From Hymenobacter siberiensis (lineage in GTDB: Bacteria > Bacteroidota > Bacteroidia > Cytophagales > Hymenobacteraceae), in contig NZ_JAHLZZ010000003.1 in NCBI RefSeq assembly GCF_018967845.1, forward strand, positions 1 through 50,782: a DNA stretch of 50,782 bases, written 5' to 3'. The notes beneath the pieces are model-generated. The model saw nothing but the letters and a program-made list of their open reading frames with translations, searched no databases and was not told the origin of the DNA. This document shows, piece by piece, positions 25,552 through 33,990 of the stretch. The position numbers and the translations under genes are program-made. Each line of letters begins with the position of its first letter. Within the stretch, counting starts at the first letter, position 1.

Positions 25552-25857
25552 ATGGTCACGATATACCTCCGCTATGTGCTCGACCCGAGCAAATTGGCAG
25601 ATTTTGAGCACTACGGCAAGCTATGGATGCCGCTGGTCGAGCGGTTCGGCGGCCAGCACCACGGGTATTTTCTGCCCGGCGAAGGCGCCAACAATATTGC
25701 GCTGGCGCTTTTTACCTTCGGCAGCTTGGCGGCGTACGAGCAGTACCGGCAGCAGGCCGCCCAGGACCCGGCGTGCCAAGCCGCCTTCCGGTTCGCCGAG
25801 GACACGCGCTGCATCCTCAGCTACGAGCGCAGCTTCTTTCGCCCCGTGTTTTCCTGA
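25552..25857 (+). CDS. NIPSNAP family protein
   Basis: ATG 25552 gives 101 residues beginning MVTIYLRYVLDPSKLADFEH and including GGQHHGYFLPGEGANNIALA and LAAYEQYRQQAAQDPACQAA, the dimeric ferredoxin-like fold of NIPSNAP proteins. The family usually has uncharacterised or accessory roles. Upstream in-frame GTG codons exist but ATG 25552 matches the family start. 25342-25551 and 25858-26113 hold no supported genes. Confidence 0.85.
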   Translation: MVTIYLRYVLDPSKLADFEHYGKLWMPLVERFGGQHHGYFLPGEGANNIALALFTFGSLAAYEQYRQQAAQDPACQAAFRFAEDTRCILSYERSFFRPVFS

Positions 25858-26113
25858 GTGGGTCCGCCCGTGCGGGTGCGGCCGTGGACGCCCGGGCCCG
25901 TCCGCGGGTCATGTTCCGGGTCCACGGGTCGCGTGCCGTTGGGACAGCCGGCCACAAACCCGCGCCCCAATTCAATCAAGCAGACCGTTTGGCTGAAGGA
26001 TGTGATGGCCGCTTGGCGAAGCAAACCTGCCTGCTACGCGCCACGCAATAATTTTACGAGGGCCGTGTTTAATCAATAGCGCCGGTAGGCGGGCCGAATC
26101 CTTTCCTATTTCC

Positions 26114-26855
26114 CATGCACGCACCCTTGTCAGCGGGAGCTTGTTGGCCCTGGCTTTTCCCTTCACGGGCCGGGCTCAGCAAACGGACCGGGACCCGCTC
26201 TCCGGCTGGTTTATTGGCCTGGGCGGCGCCTGGGGCTCGTACCAAGAGCCTGACCGCACCCCACCCTACAAAGGCTACGGCCCGGCCCTCATCGTGGGGC
26301 ACCACGTGTTGCCCCGCCTGGCCGTGCAAACGGGCCTGGTATTTTACCAGCGGTCGGGCTTATTCGGCTTTAACGGCACCTATGACGCGGCCCGCTTCAA
26401 CCCCGGCGGGCCGGTGCTTTCCCGCACCGAGTCCAACGTGTAACGCCGCCGCGCCTTCGCCGTGCCCCTGCTGCTGCGCTACACCCTGAGCCGCGACCCG
26501 GCCCGGCGCTAGCAGGCCGACGCGCTGGCCGGCGCGACGGGACTCCAAACCCGCTACCAAACCGTGCGCGAAGTCGCCGAAACCACCACGAACGGCCCCA
26601 CGTTCGCCCGCCAGGTGTCGGAGCAAACCCGCACCGGGGTCAGCCTAACGGCGGGGGCGGGCCTGCGCCACGCCCTCGACCGGCACCTGGAACTTACGGC
26701 CGATGCGCTCGGCCACCTCTCGCTGACGCCCCGCACGCCCGTGTTCGGGCCAGGGACAGGCACCCTCTACCCTTCCACCGGGCCGGTGCCGCCGCTGCGG
26801 GAGCGGCTGAGTGGTACTGTGCTGTTAGGCGTGCGCTACCGTTTCGGTCCCGCCC
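26114..26855 (+). pseudogene. Outer-membrane beta-barrel protein, broken by nonsense codons
   Basis: One frame encodes a signal peptide (LVSGSLLALAFPFTGRAQQ) and mature sequence DPLSGWFIGLGGAWGSYQEP, then LPRLAVQTGLVFYQRSGLFG. It hits TAA (26441-26443) after ESNV, resumes RRRAFAVPLLLRYTLSRDPA, hits TAG (26510-26512), and continues AGLRHALDRHLELTADALGH to GTVLLGVRYRFG, a typical last barrel strand. No start codon lies in frame before the signal peptide; ATG 26115 is in another frame. The gene has at least three lesions and cannot make a full product. Confidence 0.78.
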
Positions 26856-26912
26856 GCCCGTTTCCGGTCGGTGCCCCCACCCGGGCGGGGCGGGCACCGA
26901 CCGGAAACGGGC
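26856..26912. repeat. 21-bp perfect inverted repeat at the end of the porin-like pseudogene
   Basis: Arms 26856-26876 (GCCCGTTTCCGGTCGGTGCC plus C) and 26892-26912 are exact complements around a 15-nt GC-rich loop. It could have served as a terminator (no T tract follows) or marks an inverted duplication joining two barrel gene fragments. Confidence 0.6.
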
Positions 26913-27131
26913 CTGGGCGCCGGCCTGGGGCGCTACCAACTCGTGCGCGACGAGTCGGCCCGGCGCGTGGGTTCGCCCGTGCCCACGCTGGGCGTGCAGC
27001 TGGGCGTGCAGCTGGGCCCTGCAGGCCAGCGCCACCTACGGCCAGGACCGGAGCCAGGGCACCTACCTGTACGGACGAACGCTGGCGTCGGGCCGGCAAG
27101 TGGTAGCCCACGATGCCCAGGACACACGCTT
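26913..27131 (+). pseudogene. Fragment of a second outer-membrane barrel-like gene
   Basis: One frame reads GLGRYQLVRDESARRVGSPV then PTLGVQLGVQL, and a different frame continues LQASATYGQDRSQGTYLYGR then TLASGRQVVAHDAQDTR. This looks like the beta-strand pattern of a barrel protein with a frameshift near 27015. The fragment is cut by the MITE at 27132. Confidence 0.4.
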
Positions 27132-27394
27132 GGCCTTGGTTAAAAGTTTGGTCCAAAAGTCGCATTTGGCCCATGTGTTGGATTGAAAAACGACTAAAGG
27201 GGCACGAAAACGGCCCTTTTCGGATACCAGTAGTCGCCCCACCGATTATCCCCCATTAGCCCGAGAAAAGCGGTACCCGAAACAGGTTTACGCAATCAGA
27301 ATACCGATAACGCACTACAAATGGCTTTCCGGTACATAGTCAGGCCTTGACATCTGGTAAATGCGACTTTTGGACCAATCTTTTAACCAAGACC
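27132..27394. mobile_element. MITE family A, copy 3 (263 bp)
   Basis: Left end GGCCTTGGTTAAAAGTTTGG; right end complementary with two changes (CCAATCTTTTAACCAAGACC). The interior parallels the copy at 9698-9960 (ACGGCCCTTTTCGG, AGCGGTACCCGAAACAGGTT, ATGGCTTTCCGGTACA). It separates a barrel-gene fragment from an IS481 fragment. Confidence 0.83.
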
Positions 27395-27683
27395 ACAAGT
27401 GCGGAATCGTGACCTGCAGCGCGTACAGGCAATCGTCCAGGGCCAAGAGCGTGTGCCGACGGAAGGCCACGGCGATGGCTTCCTGCTCGGCGCTGAGCAC
27501 CGTCGAAACCGGTTCCGGTCCCATGCGCGCATCCCGCACGCCGAGGCGCTTGCGCTACTTAGCCACCGTTTTCGGGTTGATGCGGTAGCGCGTGGCTAAG
27601 CCTGGTAGGCTTTCCTGGCTGTGTTGGATAGCGAGCCGTACTGCCGCTGTTGTGCGGGCGCTGCCGTGGAGTACTTGCCCCAT
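27395..27683 (-). pseudogene. IS481-family transposase, N-terminal remnant with nonsense codon
   Basis: ATG 27683 starts MGQVLHGSARTTAAVRLAIQ, then HSQESLPGLATRYRINPKTV, the helix-turn-helix start of IS481-family transposases. After AK a TAG replaces an expected tryptophan, and the frame continues RKRLGVRDARMGPEPVSTVL and RRHTLLALDDCLYALQVTIP before the MITE cuts it at 27394. Confidence 0.75.
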
Positions 27684-27742
27684 AGATTCGTGCGAAATTC
27701 CAGCCCGGAAAACAAACCATCTCTCCTTGGGACTATACACCT

Positions 27743-27847
27743 AGACCACCTCACAGCCTCAAGCAGTTTCGACGCGTTGCCACTCGATACGATAATCCCG
27801 CCGATTCCTACCCCGCGTTCATCCAACTACGCACCATCACCCTCTGA
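27743..27847 (+). pseudogene. C-terminal remnant of an IS5-family transposase
   Basis: 34 codons plus stop encode RPPHSLKQFRRVATRYDNPA then YPAFIQLRTITL. This matches the E-region end of IS427-type transposases (LKQYRRLATRYEK...AF in the copy at 6178-7015). Nothing else of this IS is left. Confidence 0.6.
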
Positions 27848-27865
27848 CTAAATTGAGAATATGCG

Positions 27866-28819
27866 CTAGCGCGGGCCTTCCAGAAACTGTTCCACCACCG
27901 TGCGATACTTGGTAGGCTCCTCAAACCAGGGAAAATGCCCGCTCTGCTCAAAAAACACAATCTTAGCCCCGGGAATCGCCTGTTGCAGGCGCCAGGCGGT
28001 GAGCGGAGCCACGTTCATGTCGTAGCGCCCCGTCAGCACCAGCGTGGGAAACGTGAAGCCGGCCAGCTTCGGGGTAAAATCCGCCTTGGCAGCATCATTT
28101 CCCACGGCCTGCCCCACCGCCGGTTCCAGACCGACGTTGTGGATGGGCCCGAGCTTTTTAAAGTACAGGTCGCGTTGCGCCTGCGAGTAAAAGAGCAGGT
28201 TAAAATGGGTGCGCATGCTGGCCTCGGCCGCCTCCTGGGTAACGACCGACGGCTGTTGCTGCTGCTTCTCGGCAGCCATCGTTTCGGGGAATACCTCCTC
28301 AAAAAGGTGCACAAGGGTGTTGAGATTGCTACCCGCCGCATCCGAGAGAATGAGCTTGGCTACGTGCTCGGGGTAGGCGCTGGCATAGGCAATGCTGAGC
28401 AGCCCCCCGTAGGAATCCCCCAGCAGCAATACCTGCGGCAAATTCAAGCCCTTGCGCACGGCCTCCAGGTCGGCTACCTGCGCCGCCAGGGTCTGGGGCG
28501 CACCCGCTTGCACTGGCTTGGAAGCGCCCGTGCCCCGCTGGTCATAAAAAATCACCCGACGCTTTTGCGCTAGCTGCCTCCAGACATCGGTGGGCAGCAG
28601 ATAAGCATGGGATAGACCGGGCCCGCCGTTCACGACCAGCAGGGGCAATGCGCTACTACTGGCCCCGAAGGTCTCGTAGGCCAGGGCTACCTGCTCCGTG
28701 GGGATTTTGCCCACCTGATGGGGAAGGACCTGCCCGGCGGCGAGCGCGGGCCAGGTCAGTAGCAGGATGCGCAGGCTCAACGGGTAGCCGGCTGACCAGC
28801 TCATGCGGAATAACTTCAT
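27866..28819 (-). CDS. Exported proline iminopeptidase-like alpha/beta hydrolase (S33)
   Basis: ATG 28819 (MKLFRMSWSAGYPLSLRILL) gives a signal peptide ending near ALAAGQ and 317 residues in total. Motifs of peptidase family S33 are VVNGGPGLSHAYLL (oxyanion region, HGGPG-like with N for H), DQRGTGASKP, the nucleophile GDSYGGLL, acid in LTGRYDMNVAP and histidine in FEQSGHFPWFEEP. The enzyme likely removes N-terminal proline or other residues from short peptides in the periplasm. It is transcribed away from the S9 peptidase at 29077, with a 257-bp shared upstream region. Confidence 0.85.
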   Translation of the reverse strand: MKLFRMSWSAGYPLSLRILLLTWPALAAGQVLPHQVGKIPTEQVALAYETFGASSSALPLLVVNGGPGLSHAYLLPTDVWRQLAQKRRVIFYDQRGTGASKPVQAGAPQTLAAQVADLEAVRKGLNLPQVLLLGDSYGGLLSIAYASAYPEHVAKLILSDAAGSNLNTLVHLFEEVFPETMAAEKQQQQPSVVTQEAAEASMRTHFNLLFYSQAQRDLYFKKLGPIHNVGLEPAVGQAVGNDAAKADFTPKLAGFTFPTLVLTGRYDMNVAPLTAWRLQQAIPGAKIVFFEQSGHFPWFEEPTKYRTVVEQFLEGPR

Positions 28820-29076
28820 AGGGAGCGCAAGGAGCGTGCAGGAAAAAAGCTGTTCGCGACGGCCACATGGCCCGGCGTAAACTCGTCGGTGCAAGGTAGG
28901 TATGCCACGCTAAAAAGGCACGGGCGGGCCTCCGAAAGCCACGGTTATCGGTCGCAACGCAACTGCCAAAAAGGTACGGGTAAGCATGACGGATGCGGGG
29001 CAACCAGCACGCCGGTCGTAGCTTCGTACAACGACTAAGCCCGTCTGGTGCGGGCGTGTTTTCCAAGCGTGGTATT

Positions 29077-31128
29077 ATGAATAAAGCCCTTACCCTATTG
29101 GCCGCCCTGGTGCTGCCCCTGACGGCCTTGCAGGCGCAAACCGCTCAACGGCCCCTCCAGCTCAGCGACCTGTCCCGAATGCGCGACGTGGCCGACCCCC
29201 AGCTTTCGCCCGATGGGGCCTGGGTGGCCTATACCGTGACGCGCGCCGATTCGGCCACCGACAAGCGCGACGCCGACGTGTGGATGGCCCGCACCGATGG
29301 CACCCAAAACCTGCGCGTGACCACCGCTCCGGCCAGTGAGGCCAAGCCCCGCTTCAGCCCCGACGGCAAGTACCTGAGCTTTGTGTCGAGCCGCGGCGAG
29401 GAGGACGGCGCCGACGCCCAGCTCTGGCTGCTGAACCGGGCCGGCGGCGAAGCCGAGAAGGTGACCAAGCTCAAAGGCAGCGTGTCCGACTACGTGTGGT
29501 CGCCCGACGGCCAGCGCCTGGCCCTCATTATTCGCGATGCCGACCCCGACTCGCTTACGACCGCCCAGAAAGCCAAAAAGAAAACCGCGCCGCCCATCGT
29601 CCTCGACCGCTTCCAGTTCAAGCAGGACATCGACGGCTACCTGAACAAGCAGCGCCAGCACCTCTACGTATTTGACGTGGCCTCGCGCAAGCTCATCAAC
29701 CTGACGCCCGGCGCGTACGACGAATACCTGCCCGCCTGGAGCCCCAACGGCCAGCAGCTGGTGTTTTCCAGCAAACGCGGCCCCGACCCCGACCGCCACG
29801 ACAACTTCGACCTCTACCTCATCGATGCGAAGGCCGGCGCCACGGCCCGGCCACTGCTCACCACCGAGGTGCCCGAATGCGCGCCGAGCTACGGCAGCCG
29901 GCCCGCGTGGAGCCCCGACGGGCGCCGCATCGCCTTTGTGCAGGGCGGCCCGCGCGAGCAGCTCGTGTACGCCCTGCACCAGCTAATGGTGGTGGACGTG
30001 GCCAGCGGCGCCGTGCGGGCCCTCACGGCCGGCCGCGACCGCAACACGACCAAGCCCCAGTGGGCACCCGATGGCCAAAGCCTGTACTTCCTACTCGAAG
30101 ACGACCGCGCCACGTCGCTGGCCCGGGTACCGGCGGCGGGGGGCACCACGCAAGTGGTGCTGGGGGGCGCCCGCGAGGTACATGACTTCGACCTGGCCCG
30201 CAACGGGCAGGTGGTGGTGCTCAGCAGCCAGCCCCAGCAGCCCGCCGAGGTGTTCGGACTGGACAAAAAAGGGGTTCCCAAGCCGTTGTCTAAGCAAAAC
30301 GATACCTGGCTCAAGGGCGTTTCCTTGGGCGCGGTGGAGGCCATTCAAGCCAAAAGCAAGGACGGCACGATGGTGAGCGGCTTTTTGGTGAAGCCCGTGG
30401 GCTACCAGGCCGGCCGCAAGTATCCCACGCTGCTGCGTATTCACGGCGGGCCGGTGGGGCAGTTTAGCTACGGGTTCTCATTTGAGTGGCAGTACTTTGC
30501 CGCCAATGGCTTTGCCGTGGTGGCGGCCAACCCCCGCGGCAGCTCGGGCCGGGGCCTGGCGTACAGCAAGGCTATTTATGCCGATTGGGGCAACAAGGAC
30601 ACCGACGACGTGCTGGCCGTGATGGACTACGCCGTGGCCCAAGGCCTGGCCGACCCCGAGCGCCTGGGCGTGGGCGGCTGGAGCTACGGTGGCATCCTGA
30701 CCGACCAGGTCATCGCCCGCGACCAGCGCTTCAAAGCCGCCGTGAGTGGCGCCAGCATCGCCAACGTGCTGGCCGGCTACGGCACCGACCAATACATCCT
30801 CGACTACGAAACCGAATTGGGCACGCCCTGGAAGAACTCCGACGTGTACATGCGCGTGTCGTACCCGTTCTTCCACGCCGACCGCATCAAGACCCCCACG
30901 TTGTTTATCTGCGGCGAAAAAGACTTCAACGTGCCCTTGCTCAACACCGAGCAGATGTACCAGGCACTCAAAAGCCTGAACGTGCCCACCCAGCTGGTTA
31001 TTTACCCCGGACAGTTCCACGGCATCACCACCCCCAGCTACGTGAAGGACCGCTACGCCCGGTACCTGGCGTGGTACCAGCAATACCTGATGCCCACGGG
31101 CACGAGTTCGGCGGCCGGCAGCAAATAG
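29077..31128 (+). CDS. Exported S9 family prolyl oligopeptidase/acylaminoacyl-peptidase-like protease
   Basis: ATG 29077 (MNKALTLLAALVLPLTALQA) starts a signal peptide; total 683 residues. The N-terminal half is a TolB-like beta-propeller with repeated SPDG motifs. The C-terminal hydrolase domain has Ser536 in GGWSYGGIL, Asp616 in CGEKDFNVPL and His648 in GQFHGITTP. Such enzymes cleave short peptides in the periplasm. The closest subgroups include dipeptidyl-peptidase 5 and acylaminoacyl peptidases, and lasso-peptide isopeptidases also have this fold; sequence alone does not decide the substrate. The amidase gene follows after 115 bp in the same direction. Confidence 0.9.
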   Translation: MNKALTLLAALVLPLTALQAQTAQRPLQLSDLSRMRDVADPQLSPDGAWVAYTVTRADSATDKRDADVWMARTDGTQNLRVTTAPASEAKPRFSPDGKYLSFVSSRGEEDGADAQLWLLNRAGGEAEKVTKLKGSVSDYVWSPDGQRLALIIRDADPDSLTTAQKAKKKTAPPIVLDRFQFKQDIDGYLNKQRQHLYVFDVASRKLINLTPGAYDEYLPAWSPNGQQLVFSSKRGPDPDRHDNFDLYLIDAKAGATARPLLTTEVPECAPSYGSRPAWSPDGRRIAFVQGGPREQLVYALHQLMVVDVASGAVRALTAGRDRNTTKPQWAPDGQSLYFLLEDDRATSLARVPAAGGTTQVVLGGAREVHDFDLARNGQVVVLSSQPQQPAEVFGLDKKGVPKPLSKQNDTWLKGVSLGAVEAIQAKSKDGTMVSGFLVKPVGYQAGRKYPTLLRIHGGPVGQFSYGFSFEWQYFAANGFAVVAANPRGSSGRGLAYSKAIYADWGNKDTDDVLAVMDYAVAQGLADPERLGVGGWSYGGILTDQVIARDQRFKAAVSGASIANVLAGYGTDQYILDYETELGTPWKNSDVYMRVSYPFFHADRIKTPTLFICGEKDFNVPLLNTEQMYQALKSLNVPTQLVIYPGQFHGITTPSYVKDRYARYLAWYQQYLMPTGTSSAAGSK

Positions 31129-31243
31129 CCGCCATTCGGTGGGGCAAGCTGAAAGTGCACGGCATCCCTGCTAATCGGCAGAAAACGTCCTATTTTTCGG
31201 CCCGGTGCCAAACCTTTTTCTTCCCAGCTTTCCCTTTCTGCGT

Positions 31244-32845
31244 ATGGCGATGCTTAAAAAAACCGGTTTTCTGCTTCTTCGCCTACTGGGCACTGTTTTC
31301 CTGCTGACCAGCTGTGGCAGCCATTCCTCGCCGGAGCGGCAAGCCGCGCGCCCTCCTTTTGAGGTGACAGAAGCCTCGATAGCCGATGTGCAACAGGCCC
31401 TCAAGCGCGGCGATTGCAACTGCGAGCAGCTGGTGCGGGCATATCAGGCCCGCATCGCCACTTACGACCAGCCTACGAAGCTCAATGCCATCGTCGTCAC
31501 GAACCCGGCCGCGCTGGAAACCGCCCGGCAGCTCGACGCCGAATACCGACGCACCGGCCAGCTGCGACCCCTACACTGCACCACCCTGATTGTGAAGGAC
31601 AACTACAATACGGCGGGCCTGCAAACCACGGCCGGCTCGCTCGCTCTCAAAGGGTTTGCACCCGACGAGGATGCCACGGTGGTGAAAGCTCTGAAAGCCG
31701 CCGGCGCCATCGTGCTGGCCAAGTCCAACATGGCCGAATGGGCCTTCAGTCCGATGGTGAGCATCAGCTCGATTGCGGGCGAAACCCGCAACCCGTACAA
31801 TCTGGCGCACGTGCCGGCGGGCTCGAGCGGCGGCACGGCGGCGGCCGTGGCCGCCAGCTTCGGCACGGCGGGCCTGGGTACCGATACCGGCAACTCCATT
31901 CGCGGGCCCTCGTCGCACAATGCACTGGTCGGATTTCGGCCCACGCTGGGGCTGCTGAGCCGAGCCGGCATTGCGCCGCTCTACCTGCGCAACGACACCG
32001 GCGGCCCCATGGCCCGCTCCGTGGCCGACGCCACCCGGCTGCTCGAGGTAATGGCCGCCGGGCCCGACCCCGCCGACCCGCTGACGCGCTACGGCGCAGG
32101 CAAGCGGCCGGCCCAGGGCTACCAGGCTTTTCTGGACCCCAAGGGCCTGCAGGGCGCCCGCATCGGGGTGCTGCGCACCTTAAGTGAGCGCCACCCCGAC
32201 CCGCAGGTAAAAGCGCTGTTCGAGCAGGCCATTACGGATTTGCGGCGGGCCGGCGCGACGGTAGTGGACGTAGAAATCCCCGATTTTGACCGTGTGAGCG
32301 CCGGCCAATGGTGTTCTGTCTTCAAGCACGATATCAACCAGTACCTGGCCGCGCTGGGGCCCCGCTCGCCGGTCCAGAACATCGACCAGGTGCTGGCTTC
32401 GGGCAAGTATTCGGCCTACATCAAAGAAAATCTGCAGGACGAGCTCGCCCACGGTGTGAGCCCGAGCGACAGCGAAGCCGGCTGCGGCGAGGCGTATACC
32501 GACCCGCGCCGCATTGCCTTTCGAGCAGCGGTAACCACCGTGATGGACCGGTACCAAGTGGGCGCGCTGGTGTATCCAACCTGGAACAACCCGCCCGCCA
32601 AAATCGGTGATTTCAAGGGGTATAAGGGGGATAACAGCCAGTTGATTGCCCCGCACACCGGGCAGCCGGCCTTCACCGTGCCCATGGGCTTTACCTACGA
32701 CCAGCTGCCGGCCGGCCTGCAGTTTCTGGGCCGCTCGTTCGACGAGCCCATCCTGATAAAGTATGCTTACGCCTACGAGCAGGCTACGCACCACCGCAAA
32801 GCGCCCGCCCGCTTCGCCGCCTTGCCCGGCGCTTCGACCAAATGA
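31244..32845 (+). CDS. Amidase-signature lipoprotein
   Basis: ATG 31244 (a second ATG at 31250) is followed by a lipoprotein signal (LLLRLLGTVFLLTSC). The 533-residue product has the amidase catalytic triad: Lys118 in TLIVKDNYN, Ser194 in PAGSSGGTAAA and the nucleophile Ser218 in TDTGNSIRGPSS (GNS instead of the common GGS). It is predicted to hydrolyse carboxamide or peptide bonds at the envelope. Its stop codon overlaps an ATG (ATGA) of a small fragment of an amidohydrolase gene. It is probably co-transcribed with the S9 peptidase upstream. Confidence 0.9.
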   Translation: MAMLKKTGFLLLRLLGTVFLLTSCGSHSSPERQAARPPFEVTEASIADVQQALKRGDCNCEQLVRAYQARIATYDQPTKLNAIVVTNPAALETARQLDAEYRRTGQLRPLHCTTLIVKDNYNTAGLQTTAGSLALKGFAPDEDATVVKALKAAGAIVLAKSNMAEWAFSPMVSISSIAGETRNPYNLAHVPAGSSGGTAAAVAASFGTAGLGTDTGNSIRGPSSHNALVGFRPTLGLLSRAGIAPLYLRNDTGGPMARSVADATRLLEVMAAGPDPADPLTRYGAGKRPAQGYQAFLDPKGLQGARIGVLRTLSERHPDPQVKALFEQAITDLRRAGATVVDVEIPDFDRVSAGQWCSVFKHDINQYLAALGPRSPVQNIDQVLASGKYSAYIKENLQDELAHGVSPSDSEAGCGEAYTDPRRIAFRAAVTTVMDRYQVGALVYPTWNNPPAKIGDFKGYKGDNSQLIAPHTGQPAFTVPMGFTYDQLPAGLQFLGRSFDEPILIKYAYAYEQATHHRKAPARFAALPGASTK

Positions 32846-32930
32846 ATGACAGCCGGGGCCGGGTCATTCCCAACACCATAATTCGGATTAAGGCCGACCG
32901 CATCGTGGCCGTGGGCCCGGGGCAGGGCCG
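32842..32930 (+). pseudogene. Relic of an amidohydrolase gene (N-terminal segment)
   Basis: ATG 32842 overlaps the amidase stop. About 29 codons (SRGRVIPNTIIRIKADRIVA then VGPG) match the N-terminal beta-sandwich of the amidohydrolase at 35641 (GRGKVIPNAVVLVNADRIVA), including a nearly identical stretch of DNA (GACCGCATCGTGGCCGTGGG). Homology then stops. It is the stump of a duplicated or deleted paralogue. Confidence 0.68.
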
Positions 32931-33047
32931 TTGCTCATCAGCGTGCCCACCAAGTTGGTGGCGCTGCGCTCGCACTCTTGGCGGGACTCAGCCACCCGGG
33001 GGACAAGTCGGCCGGGGTGGGCGTAAAATCGGATGGCGATGCTCCGA

Positions 33048-33980
33048 CTACTCCACCACCATGTGGCACACGTTGGTTTCGACGGGGCGGTGCGCGCGGG
33101 CCAAGGCCCAGAACAAGCCTTCCGTGCTGTGGGGCATGGCCACGTGGCCGTGCCGGTCCAGGACGATGACGCCGCCCCGGCCGCCGGCGGGGGCCACCTT
33201 GTCGTGGATGACGTGGTGCGCGGCCGTTGCCACATCCAGGCCCCGGTATTCCATCAGGGCGGCGATGTCGTGGGCCACGGCGTGTCGGATAAAAAACTCG
33301 CCGTGCCCGGTGCCCGACACGGCGCACACGTGGTTGGCGTAGGTGCCCGCCCCGATGAGCGGCGAGTCGCCCACCCGGCCGTAGCGCTTGTTCAACATGC
33401 CGCCGGTGGAGGTACCCGCCGCTAAGTGCCCGGCTTGGTCGAGGGCCACTGCGCCCACGGTACCGTATTTGGGGGGTAGGACCACGAGGTGGGCTTTTTC
33501 CGCTTGCAGGGCCTGCCACTGCTGCCAGCGTTCCTCAGTCCGGAACCACGCCGGCGGGGCAGTTTCCAGGCCCATTTCGGCGGCGAACTCGTCAGCACCG
33601 GTCCCGGTGAGCAGCACGTGGGCCGAGCGCTCGAGCACAGCGCGGGCGGCCGTGATGGGGTTGCGCACGGTGCGCACGCCGGCCACCGCGCCGGCCCGCA
33701 GCGTGGCGCCGTCCATGAGGGCCGCGTCCATCTCGTTCACCCCGGCGTGCGAAAACACCGAGCCACGCCCGGCGTTGAACAAGGGGGAGTCCTCCAATAG
33801 ACGCAGGCTGGCTTCCACCGCCGCCAGGCTGCTGCCGCCCCTGGCCAGTACCGCAAGGCCGGCCTGCGCTGCGGCGGCCAGCGTGCGTTCGTAGTCGGCT
33901 TCCTGCGGAAAGGGCGTGCCGGCGGGGTGCAGGCGGCCCGAGCCGCCGTGCAGCAGCAGGGTGATGTTGTCAGTAGACAT
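33048..33980 (-). CDS. Isoaspartyl peptidase / type III L-asparaginase (Ntn hydrolase, T2)
   Basis: ATG 33980 (MSTDNITLLLHGGSGRLHPA) gives 310 residues without a signal peptide. The N-terminal part has the family pattern HGGSG and LLEDSPLFNAGRGSVFSHAG. The precursor is self-cleaved before Thr174 in KYGTVGAVALD, the catalytic nucleophile, followed by GTSTGGMLNKRYGRVGDSPL and GAGTYA. The enzyme hydrolyses beta-aspartyl dipeptides from damaged proteins or other isoAsp-containing peptides in the cytoplasm. It lies 10 bp downstream of the class C serine hydrolase gene, so the two are probably one operon. Confidence 0.92.
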   Translation of the reverse strand: MSTDNITLLLHGGSGRLHPAGTPFPQEADYERTLAAAAQAGLAVLARGGSSLAAVEASLRLLEDSPLFNAGRGSVFSHAGVNEMDAALMDGATLRAGAVAGVRTVRNPITAARAVLERSAHVLLTGTGADEFAAEMGLETAPPAWFRTEERWQQWQALQAEKAHLVVLPPKYGTVGAVALDQAGHLAAGTSTGGMLNKRYGRVGDSPLIGAGTYANHVCAVSGTGHGEFFIRHAVAHDIAALMEYRGLDVATAAHHVIHDKVAPAGGRGGVIVLDRHGHVAMPHSTEGLFWALARAHRPVETNVCHMVVE

Positions 33981-33990
33981 AGGGTGAAAC

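Noticed and set aside
29095..29979. Long minus-strand frame opposite the S9 peptidase
   Set aside because: Shadow of the real gene: glycine, valine and histidine-rich with no motif.
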